From the NCBI GenBank assembly GCA_958299035.1, contig CATQJL010000112.1, positions 4,696,123 to 4,760,122 on the forward strand: a DNA stretch of 64,000 nt, read 5' to 3'. The stretch is from Cylicocyclus nassatus. Lineage: Eukaryota > Nematoda > Chromadorea > Rhabditida > Strongylidae. Within the stretch, counting starts at the first letter, position 1. Each line of letters starts with the position of its first letter. Shown here piece by piece: positions 55,401 to 64,000 of the stretch. The position numbers and the translations under genes are program-made. The notes under the pieces were generated by a model that was not told the origin of the DNA, did not search any database, and worked only from the letters and a program-made list of their open reading frames with translations.

Positions 55401-57654
55401 TGAAATTGAATGCAGTCACCCCTCTAACTTGATGGATGGATAAATAAAAATCGGAAAAGAAGTTTAGAAGAAGCTGCGTCCCTCAACTCTAAACCCCGCC
55501 CACTTAATAAACAATTCATGTAGAAATAGCGATTTTAACGGAATTTCGGAATTTCTATATGAATTGTTTATTAAGTGGGCGGGGTTTAGAGTTGAGGGGC
55601 GGAGCTTCTTCTAAACTTCTTCGATTTTTATTTATCCATCCATCAAGTTAGAGGGGTGACTGCATTCAACTTCAATTCATTCCAATTCATTTTTCACCGG
55701 TAAATTAAACCGCTCTTATCTATGGGATTTTAGGGTACCAGAAAATCTCTCGTCAAGAACTCTGTTTTGTTGTATCTTATAAATACCCAAACCGTCATTT
55801 TTAACTGATTAGCAATTCGGTGAACATACTGTGGCTTAGGAAAATTTATAATCGATGAAAAAGGTTGTGGGTTTTGTAGCAACAAAACACTAATCTTTGT
55901 CAAACTTGACCAAGTTGAAAAAGAAATCTGATTTCAGGTCGATTGCAACCTACTCCGTTTGCGGTAATGTATTCACCACCACATTTTCTCTATTCACCAC
56001 AAACGGTGATCGACTCCGTAGTAGGACTCAACCCGAATAACGAGACACATTCACCTATGATCTACTCTCACGAACCCGTAAGTAGACCTTTGTCTTTCAT
56101 TCATTGTAAAATGTGTGAAAACGTTACAACTATCTTTGGGATGCCCAGCAGCATATGTTAGCCTAGAAAATCAAGAAACTCAGAAGATGGCAGTTTACAG
56201 TCATTGAATAGAACCTTGTTCTATCACATGCTTATCAATTCCTTTCGATGCGAACGGAAGAAAACTCGACAACCACTTCTAGACCTTGTGCAATACACTT
56301 CCATATTTGAAGTTCCAGTAACCTCTGGCGCATGCCAACCAGATTCTGCGGTGGAAGTGTTTATTGACCTAAACCAAGAGTCTTACTTACGCACTGTAGC
56401 CTCTTACTATTTTCTTATTGACTTACCAATTCTATTAGGTTGTTATATAAGCTTTGTTACTTTCTTCTTTTTCCCCCCGAAAAACTCTAGAAAATTCGGC
56501 AAGTTCTCATATCTGGCAAATATGGGAAAAGAATAGAGGGTTATCCGCTGGTACCATTTATGTCCTCACAACATAACTTAGAGTGATTATAAAGGTAACT
56601 TTATGAGGGCACTTCAACCTCCATTTTTTTCCTTGAATTTTAAAAATTCTCTTATTCTTCTTTTCCATCTTTTTAGGTTTTTTTTTATGACGTCTGGGAG
56701 CATTGGTAGTAATACTGAAGCAGTCTGATAGTCTAAAGGGCCGGGCATACTTCACGCGATTTCAGTCGCGACGCGATTTGGCAATATTCCAACTTTCCAT
56801 AACTCACTGTGAGCACATTTAAAATGTACAGAAGATAGGGCATTTTATCAATCCAAGTAAATTATACGCACTATGCATGTGCAGTTTGCTAGTGTTGGAT
56901 CTGAAGACTTCTGGCGAATTGCCAAATGGCGCAGCGACTGATATCGCTTAAAGTATGCCTTAGGCCTAAGCTCGTCAACAAGTAAAGTTGGAAATTTGCC
57001 AAAAATAATTCGGAAAAATTTCAGAAAGTTCTAAAATTTGATTTTTTATGCGTGACATGTACATATCAAAAATCTGCGACACTAGGCATAATTAAGAAGT
57101 AAGGAAAAATTATTCGGCAAAGTTATAAGGATTTTTTCAATCGAGTGTAGCAAAATTTATGTAACAGCTTGATATATAATATTTTCTCTCTTGAAGAGAC
57201 ATCAACGGTGGCTTTAGTGACTGATGACTGATCGTCGTTTCTTTGGACCCTGGCTTTATTTTTCTGCAACTCACATTTTTCCTTCAGTATTCTGGGACAA
57301 TCACTGGTGTCTTCTACCGACTAATGGTCTCGATGCCAACAATGCCAATCAAATCCACACCGTAAGATCAGCACGACATATCTATTCACGTCAACCCCAA
57401 TCCATTCCAGACAAAACGCGCATCTTCCCAAGTCAATAATTCCAATCTTCTGGCAAAGCTCGGATGCCAAATTGTACGACTACACTTACAGAAAATTATG
57501 GTTGGGATTTGTGTTCGTGCCGAAATTTGTTATGTTTTTGGAATATTTCCTACTTACGCTTGGGATTTTCATGCTCATATTTGTTGCCACATGCCAATTC
57601 CTAAGAAGACGAAGCACAAAACTTATAACCCCTAAAAACATTGTTGCCTTTTGA
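49480..57654 (+). CDS. CD36/SCARB-family scavenger receptor (paralogue B)
   Basis: Tandem paralogue of the gene at 31850. Exons: 49480-49596, 49644-49819, 51628-51778, 52039-52139, 52193-52262, 53731-53823, 53875-54022, 54069-54198, 54249-54359, 54453-54595, 55938-56077, 57288-57361, 57411-57654; 565 aa. Lengths of exons 2-12 equal those of paralogue A. The ATG is 1 nt after an acceptor (atccttgcag), suggesting trans-splicing. N-terminal anchor AASIIAVISLTISIVTLSIF; signatures FFFFNITN, TVKEVLFDGYND, FQSYMCRSFT, Cys-rich NCSLQ-like segment (QLDCSLQENLCHACC), YSPPHFLYSP, VVGLNPNNETH; C-terminal anchor FLLTLGIFMLIFVATC, then RRR. Many N-glycosylation sites (NIT, NHS, NET, NGS, NGT). The exon 10 start at 54453 was chosen because it alone keeps the Cys-rich frame. 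Role inferred as lipid or lipoprotein binding or uptake. Confidence 0.92.
50565..51338. mobile_element. TIR element with 30 bp CCGCGG array in intron 2 of paralogue B
   Basis: The inverted ends CATACTCAGACAATTA and TAATTGTCTGAGTATG extend about 25 bp. The left half holds about ten units with a CCGCGGCCC or CGCGGGCCT core every 29-31 bp from 50591 to 50860, with different sequence between cores. The right half (51170-51300) has a second array of CGGGCGCTTACCGGGC-like units. TA precedes the element and TG follows. No transposase. Between 50650 and 50790 the period is exactly 30 bp, so one frame encodes ten-residue repeats. Confidence 0.65.
52263..53730 (+). other. Intron 5 of paralogue B
   Basis: 1.47 kb intron, no transposon end recognised. 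It has a 120-codon plus-strand frame (52996-53358) with no family signal or splice context; treated as chance. Confidence 0.4.
54730..55130. mobile_element. MITE in intron 10 of paralogue B
   Basis: The inverted ends GGAGGTGGCTCGGCAAATTC and GATTTGCCGAGCCACTTCCG bracket 400 bp without a recognised product. The 97-codon open frame inside (54785-55078) shows no family signal. Confidence 0.65.
55340..55735. mobile_element. 396 bp near-perfect palindromic element, TA-flanked
   Basis: Left arm CCCTAAAATCCCATAGATAA and right arm TTATCTATGGGATTTTAGGG are exact complements. The arms run about 180 bp with only a few differences by eye and meet near 55530-55560. TA flanks both ends. Arm similarity suggests a young insertion or gene conversion between arms. 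Confidence 0.8.
56733..56970. mobile_element. MITE, family 2, copy 2, in intron 11 of paralogue B
   Basis: The left end GGGCCGGGCATACTTCACGC and the right end TTAAAGTATGCCTTAGGCC are imperfect complements. It shares the ACTTCACGCGATTT and CAGTCGCGAC blocks with the copy at 17007-17198. Confidence 0.6.
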
Positions 57655-58728
57655 ATTTTTTCCAAGTTTTACATGTTATTGTAAAGTGTCCTCTCAATAC
57701 GGGTTTTTTGATAAATAATTTGTGTTTGGCTATCTCGATTGGCATCACTGCAATTAGATTTGCAATTCCCACGAGTCTATAGTCATAAGTTATATGATTC
57801 CCATAGATGTTAAGCATGATATTTACTTACTGATGCCGTGACAACTCAATTTCAATCGTAGTTCATTCGCAAATTGTTCACATCAAAACTATAGTTAGTC
57901 ACTATCTTCCCATCTTTGAGCTGAATTCAATTCTTACACATGCTTTCTTCATTTAAAATTTTAGAAATTCATCTTCAAACAAATTATCCGAGAATACTTC
58001 CTCTTCCGCAAAAGTTCGAATTTTTTGGCTTTGGAGTCAAGTCCGTACCCTCTGATGCCAGACACACGTGGTGGATTTCGTAAAAAGCAGTTATCATTAA
58101 TCAGCTATTTTTGCCAGCAGGGCTCCTCGCCTCACGTTACCCTCTCAAAAAAATCCGCAGTTGCTGCTTATGCACAAAAAAATAAGATATATGATTCAAC
58201 ATTGCAAACAACTAACCATAAATTTTGTGAGAATGGCGTAAATGAGTCTCTGCGTACTTAATCTAGCGGCACAAAAGACCTTTGCATTGATAAACATAGT
58301 TTTCGTTTTCCTACTCAAGTAATAAAACCTCACCTGTCTATGACCGTGGACAATCGTTCATAACTTTGATGTTTCATTTGGTCATCCTAGCTTTGAATCT
58401 TGGTGGTAGTTGATGTACGATGATGGTATAGATTTCGAGGGTAGGTTTGTTCCTCACGATAGCTTGTGTCACTTCTTTATGAGCTTTGACGTGTAGTTAG
58501 CTATAAGGCCAATTTGCGACAGTAACAGCAGTTGCTTTGTACAACCTATCTACTGTGTTCCGCAGCTCGGTAATTTGGTATTTTGCCAGGTGAATACAGA
58601 GGTTGAAAAGTTGATAACTCCTCAGTAACAGAGGAAAGCCTGTGAATTCGATTATTTTGAGCACTAAACAAATTGCAGCAGGCTACTGTGATACATTAAT
58701 GTTTCATTCCGAATCAAACTTACAAATA
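57655..58728. other. 3' region of paralogue B, nothing further recognised
   Basis: AT-rich. No AATAAA was seen close to the stop; ATAAATAATT at 57711 may serve as the polyadenylation region. No gene. Confidence 0.4.
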
Positions 58729-60934
58729 TTAGGTCGTTCCGGAAGTAATGTCGCTTTTTTCAAACGTACGCCACATCTCGTGGAACAAAGAGTGTAAGAG
58801 ATTTTGGAGCATTTGATGCATCATTTCATTCTCTTTCTAATCTATCATAACTTATAATAACGGCTAAGGGTTGTTTACGTTTGTCTGTGTGTGTGTGCGA
58901 ATCTGTGTTTGTCACGAAATTCGTAGAGCGTGTTCCAGCCAACGTCCTGAGCCCAAATTTTGCACAGCGCACGCTACCAGCATGAAAGCTCACTATGCGA
59001 AAGCATGAGCGGATCCGTTGAGTGGATCCATTGAAAATTGCGCGTCAAACGGATCGACTTGGCTTCTGGCCAGCAAATTTGGGTCCGTAGTACTACTTTG
59101 CAGAGTTAAGGATATATTTGACAAGCTATTGTGCAAGCCATGGATGTTAGCCAAAAGTAATGAAAAGCCTACTACTTTACGAAAACAGCGCCAAAAAGCA
59201 TTCGCTGTGTAAACGGTCAATTTTTCAAGATTTTACCTGATCATTTGAGAAGGTTTTTGCACAGAGATGTAGCCCACTATGTTTATTGTCCTTACAGCGA
59301 CTGTCAAGCCATAAAAATTCCAAAAACCCATTCGAATTTGCATCTGTTTTTCTGGGAAGGATTTTATCCACGCGAAAATACCGATCCCACATGGAAAACG
59401 TCTACGAATGAGTAGTTGTTTACGAATTATTCGTGATAGCCTACATAGCGCGGTGAGTTTCAATGTCATTATTATACGGGAATGAGTAAGGCATACAGAA
59501 AATAGGGCCAGTGCGAGCCCTGCGAAGCAGAGGTGACGCACTGGTATATATATAAAACTCAAACACTGTACCGTGTTTGTTAGGATGTTTGTGGCTTATA
59601 GACTCCTTTGTATGTGAACCAAAGAGGCTGAATTTTGTTTCCTTATAAACAAGCCACGGCGCAAAAGATAGGCTCTTTTTTCGACAATTCGCTGGGTTCT
59701 TCTATCAATTTATTGATTTTGTTTACTAAAATCTAGGAAAATGAAGGCTATACCATTCATTTCTCCAAGTGAGTAGTAAGGGGTGGTAGAGATCATTTAC
59801 ATTTTGCGGTGAGGAGCATGCGGTGTCATGAAGCGAGCCGGTCAAGAAAAAAGACTATTCACCACGGATACTACACGAGCGCTAAAACTGACCTGGAGGT
59901 GAAGCAGGAGAGAACAGAAGATATGAACTGAAGAAAGTGGAGAACTGGTAAGTATACTTCTTGAAGCACATCCTATGCTGGGCCATTCTGGAATCTCGGC
60001 CCGGGCGGGACCGGGAACCGCAGCTAGTGGTTATATAAACGATGTAAAAAATTCAATATTCTCTCGAAATTTTATCAAAATCTGCGACCCATGCTTTTTG
60101 AGAGGGCCAAGTTTCACAATTTTTATAAATTTTTACAGCGACCCTTCGAAAGAGTCCAAGTAATGGACGGATAGAGCAAACCCTAGAGGAAACAGCACAA
60201 CTTTTTTCTATATTCCAGAGCTCGTCATAACTTTTGTATAGATTTTTTGATGGAACCACCGAATTCTAATATTCTCGCCTCAGACACAAATGCATCAAAC
60301 ACCAATAAATTTTCGGATTTTGAAACTTACAAAGATGAATTATGGTTTGACACTAATTTTACAAACCAAATGAGCATGCATCGTTTTATATTAGCAACTT
60401 TCGAAATTTCCGGGTACAGCCTGGTTTGCCCCGGAAAATCCGAGTTATGATGATTTTATCCCGGAAAACTTGATGAATCGGAAACAAAAAACAGCTGGTA
60501 GAAAGAGCTGAAAAAGCTGCATCGAATGACATCCGAATTGATCGCCGGTTGTTGTTCTGTGAGGTTAGAGTTGACCAAATATGGAACTTGATGGCATTAA
60601 AAAATTGATTTCAGAAATTCTAAGAAGCATGCTAAGGAAAAGAAAAAAATAACTTGGTGTCCTATAAGGTTTGCTCTATCTAAATGTCGCTTGTGCTTCT
60701 TCGGAGAATAAACAAAAATTTAGAAACAAAGCCGAACTTGGCCACGACAAAAAGCATGAGTCGCAGGTTTTGGTAATTTTTCGAGAGCTCATTGAATATC
60801 TTGCAATGAAATTAGTACCATAAAAAAGAGGATGAAGTTCTGCATCGAATCCTTCTAAGATCTCCTGAAAATCTTGATTCCATGAAATGTGGCGTTCATT
60901 TGAAAAAAGCGACATTACTCTCGGAACGACCTAA
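58729..60934. mobile_element. Mariner-TIR element, 2.2 kb, with nested repeats
   Basis: The inverted ends TTAGGTCGTTCCGGAAGTAA and its complement run about 60 bp and are flanked by TA (58727-58728, 60935-60936). The first 12 bases equal those of the mariner at 41475. No transposase was recognised. Inside, 60045-60185 and 60660-60795 are imperfect inverted repeats (GATAGAGCAAACC against GGTTTGCTCTATC), and CCGGGAACCGCAGCTAGT at 60012-60028 resembles a Helitron-like 3' end. Confidence 0.7.
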
Positions 60935-61150
60935 TATTTAGTAATTCAACATCATGGCTTTGTCACCATATAGAGCAATGAAAATAGTTCAATCTAACAA
61001 GGGAAGGATACTTGGTCGAAGTGGAGTTTTCAGGTGAAATGTATACGGTCATCTGGAGTAAGAATTACTGATTCGAAATCTGCTTTTAATATGTGTAAAG
61101 CGCTTTTGTGAGGGTATGGGAATTTTCTGAAGCAAAAATTTAAAAAATTA

Positions 61151-61465
61151 TCCTTCTATATAAAGCTGAATGTCTGTTTGTCTGTCTGTATGTCTGTCTG
61201 TACGTATGTTCCGAATAGAAAATTCCATTTCTGAACCGATCGGGACCAAACTTAGCACACATACACTTCGGGCCCCGGCGGGTGTCATAGGCTACTTTTC
61301 GTCATCGATCGATATCGATTTTATCGATTTTTTGCAAAATTTGAGCTACGGGGCTGGGAGTTGGCACAGAGGGGTAATCGAGCATGCTGATCACCCCCGT
61401 GGGGGTCGGTCAAGAAATGGAATTTTCTATTCGGAACATACGGCGGAGCCGGGTAAGCCAGCTAG
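61151..61465 (+). mobile_element. Helitron-like element, copy 3
   Basis: TCCTTCTATATAAAGCTGAA to GGGTAAGCCAGCTAG, between A (61150) and T (61466). It contains the GACCAAACTTAGCACACATA block, one TCGATTTTATCGATTTTTTG unit, a CACCCCCGTGGGGG hairpin and, just before the 3' end, an inverted copy of its own 5' part (GAAATGGAATTTTCTATTCG). Confidence 0.75.
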
Positions 61466-64000
61466 TTTATGATAAAACAAATGTTGATGCCTTTCCGGTG
61501 CTTAGAAAGAGTGATGACTAGCGCAAGTTTATGCATAGAGCGTCGTGGCAATCATCATGGCTTCACTTGAGATCATAAATTGCAGTATAGCTCCCCTCTC
61601 AGAAATACTTCGCAGACAATGAAAGCAGATTTGAAATCAGCGTTCCATGTTTAATGTTGTGCCTATGTTGTTTTTTTTTTACAAGACGCACCTTTTTCAT
61701 TCACTCAAGCTAGCCTGGCTGCACCACTGTGCTTCGTGAAATTGTCCCTCTCCCACACGATTCTCTAATGTAGGGAGCAGCATGGTAGAGGGTCCTTTGG
61801 TCGCGAAATTTTTCTGGTACTTTCAGGCTGGTCGGGATTGCGTATTTTACTCGTGAAATTGGGGTGCCTGTGAATGTGGTGTCTTTGAAAGTTTCAACAC
61901 CACCATGAACTTGCTTAATAGGATTACCTTATTTATTCATAATATACAGCCAATACATCTATATATCTGAAAGGAAAAGTTAAAAGCGGCATCACAGAAC
62001 GAACCCTGCGTGAGCGCATCGGTGACTGTGCGAGTCGCGTAAGCCGCCACATTTCTTTCAAGATAAGAACACTTTGGAAGGATTTTATTTTTTTGGAAAC
62101 AAAATAGATTTGGCCTTTGCAAATCTATGAAATGGATGATCGCGGCGACGTTTGCAAAAGGTCTCTCTTCGTGTGTACTCCAGTAATGTCTTTGCACTTG
62201 TTTCGTATTTCATCAGTTTGAGCCGAAGTGATGCAATGAGGCGGAGTTAGGAATACGGTCTCGCAGTAGCAAAGGCTTTGTGCAGAAGATACTGCACAAT
62301 CCGCTTCCCTTTTTTCCACTTAGAATCATTGACATCCGCTGAGTCCTACTCTTCGATTCGAAGACAGATAGATAATTATTCATTCTCAACAATTACATAG
62401 AATGAACACAACGATATAATTCCATATATGCCTTTAGTAGCCGTAGGTCGTTTTTACTAACAAGGATTCATTCTTCTTATTCGTGTCGGCCAGTGCGTTC
62501 CGAATCAAAAGGCTTCATAATACGGTGTTCTTTAAAGTATTATATTTTATGTACGCAGACTGTTTTTCATTAAAATCATCATCATCCTAACTTCTACCCC
62601 TACAAAAGTACGGGCAAGAAGTTGAGAAAATTTCAGAAGATGGATAATGGTCCAAAATTAAAGTCGATCTTTCCCTACATGAAGAAGGATTGACCTATAT
62701 ACAGCTTTTTGGCCTCCAATTTGGCTTTGTCAGATAGTATTTGTCCCTCGAAAAAAATGTTGAATAGACGAATGGTGGGCATGAACGCATGAATGTCTAG
62801 GGCTTAGTTCAGCTCACGTTCGGAACTTTCGTTTGCATTGTGCTAAAAATTTGCGTCGCGAAACAGCTGAAAAATGACACGACGGCTTTTCATCTTTCAC
62901 TGTTTGCGCATCTGCACACGAGTTCGTGTTCGTACACGCAGTTCACACGGCTAAGATCATCTACCGTAAAGCAGCTGTCCAGAGCGTCTTTTGCTCTATC
63001 ATAGGGTAGGATGAGTTTGCATGAATCCTCAATTTAAACAGCCTCTATCGTCGAGTCATTCGTAACTTAATATGCGTAGTGCACACTTTACACGTTAACT
63101 GACGAACTGCGAAACTAGAACCTGCTCATTTCCAGTGACTTTTCCTTGTTTCCTGGTTTCTTCTATTTTAGTTGGTTATATGTTAGTCAGTAGATCACAT
63201 TTCTACATTTTACTAGGCTAGTAAATGTTTTACTGGGAAGTTACTAGTGTGGGTGCCGTCGCTAATAGGGCTTAGTGTGCAATCTCACATATTAAGCTAC
63301 AAATGACTTAAGGTTACACTGTTTTTATTGGTGTACATTACTGTTTTATTATACAAATGTGACCCATCAACAATTACTGATGAGCTTTTGCATGTATGTC
63401 TCGCTATATCTTGCGCTTCTTCTTCTTTGCTGTGCAGGACCTTGAGAGTTCATAAACGTAAGAGCGCAAGAGGCCGAAACACCGTTTCTGCTAAAGGCTG
63501 CAGAGGAAAATCTTCACAATGCTCCAGCCAGGTTAAGTCAATTCCTTGGTCATTAAATAAGCTGTGATGGGCTAACAAATGCACTAATTTATTCACTTTG
63601 TAATCTTGTGTCAGCTGATGTAGCGGAGGCCAAGATTGTTAGATGGATTCATTAGGCTAACATTTCAGCGTCTTCGCCTTCTTCAGAGCGCCGAAACGTG
63701 GAGATGCTCGTAATCTATCCTCCTAAACGCTTAGTTTTCACCAATCGGTATTTACAGCCAACAGAGCCAGAATCAAATGAGATGACGCTGATAAGGTAAG
63801 CGCTCGCTCACCTCGTAGCCTTGCAGACGAGGGAAAACGACACCAAGTAAAGCTGCACCGTTACTGATGTTGCTACTGTTATGATCACCCCCGCGCTTGA
63901 CCCGACCCCGACCCAGTAGATCAAAACCTACCAAGCGTTTGGAAAGGTGCCAGCCAACTTAAGCTGATTAACTTTCATGAAAACATCGCCTTGCGTATAA
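61466..64000. other. Right-hand end, no confident gene
   Basis: No family-level signal on either strand apart from the weak frame at 61937-62319. GCGCCGAAACGTGG near 63690, inside a CTTCGCCTTCTTCAGAGCGC context, resembles words common in nematode repeats, but no element border was found. Plus-strand frame 63328-63567 has no support. Confidence 0.4.
61937..62319 (-). CDS. Unidentified Cys-rich minus-strand frame, possibly spliced
   Basis: A 64-codon frame (62319-62125) has coding-like composition with five cysteines (ADCAVSSAQSLCYCETVF, then PPHCITSAQ and RNKCKD) and ends at TAG. Downstream on the same strand are acceptor-like sites (ccatttcat|ag near 62128 and acttttcctttcag near 61977) and an AATAAA at 61935-61940, which could be a polyadenylation signal. 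No ATG opens the frame and no family is recognised. It may be the end of a small secreted-protein gene. Confidence 0.25.

Larger units (their letters stand above)
54714..55905. repeat. Duplicated intron block, one copy split by a MITE
   Basis: In intron 10 of paralogue B, GAAAATCTCTCGT at 54714 and GTTTTGTTGTATCT at 55141 with its following 150 bp recur as one continuous block at 55740-55905 (GAAAATCTCTCGTCAAG, then GTTTTGTTGTATCTTATAAA). The second block lacks the insertion and serves as an empty-site reference for the element at 54730-55130. Confidence 0.7.

Noticed and set aside
56204..56536. 110-codon plus-strand open frame with a hydrophobic segment
   Set aside because: Lies in intron 11 of paralogue B, has no splice or start context, and ends in low-complexity phenylalanine.
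63660..63960. Possible tRNA or ribozyme remnant near GCCGAAACG and GCTGATAAG
   Set aside because: No cloverleaf, no box A/box B spacing and no hammerhead core could be assembled.

Overview
The window looks like nematode nuclear DNA. All confident genes are split by many short GT-AG introns with strong TTTCAG or TTTTAG acceptors. Several start codons lie just downstream of an unpaired acceptor, as expected for spliced-leader trans-splicing. The families present (a Str-type seven-transmembrane chemoreceptor, a CK1/TTBK-like worm kinase, tandem CD36-like receptors) also fit a rhabditid worm. The long, transposon-filled introns suggest a parasitic strongylid such as a hookworm; that last step is inference.

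Layout. 1-332: possible exons of a minus-strand gene running off the window. 659-1064: a nested three-hairpin element. 1494-5296 (+): DDX10/Dbp4-type DEAD-box helicase, 18 exons. 5661-8894 (+): UTP15, 16 exons. Both are nucleolar ribosome-biogenesis proteins, head to tail with a 364 bp gap, an operon-like pair. 9961-13733 (-): chemoreceptor of about ten exons. 14.8-17.2 kb: small DNA-transposon MITEs. 19636-24214 (-): a CK1/TTBKL kinase whose catalytic loop reads HRSLNPST, so probably a pseudokinase; its 2.7 kb intron may hold a small plus-strand gene. 24.5-31 kb: TTAA- and TA-flanked elements, a retroposon with a perfect 13 bp target duplication, and a recent inverted copy of part of the next gene.

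31850-44133 (+) and 49480-57654 (+): two tandem CD36/SCARB-family genes, each 13 exons with matching intron phases, predicted at 566 and 565 aa. The first carries large intronic transposons: a Mutator-like element with an internal Helitron-like dyad (34.1-36.7 kb), and an end-to-end chain of hAT-like, Tc1-like foldback, mariner and Helitron-like elements (38.8-43.1 kb) whose junctions can be read to the base. The second carries a TIR element with a 30 bp array encoding a decapeptide repeat, and a 396 bp near-perfect palindrome. Between the two genes lie a tRNA-derived SINE with a perfect 10 bp target duplication and a LINE fragment. 57.7-64 kb: no convincing gene; a mariner-TIR element, a third Helitron-like copy and a short Cys-rich minus-strand frame.

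All exon models were built by hand from splice signals and frame continuity. Family calls rest on recognised motifs; no database search was run.
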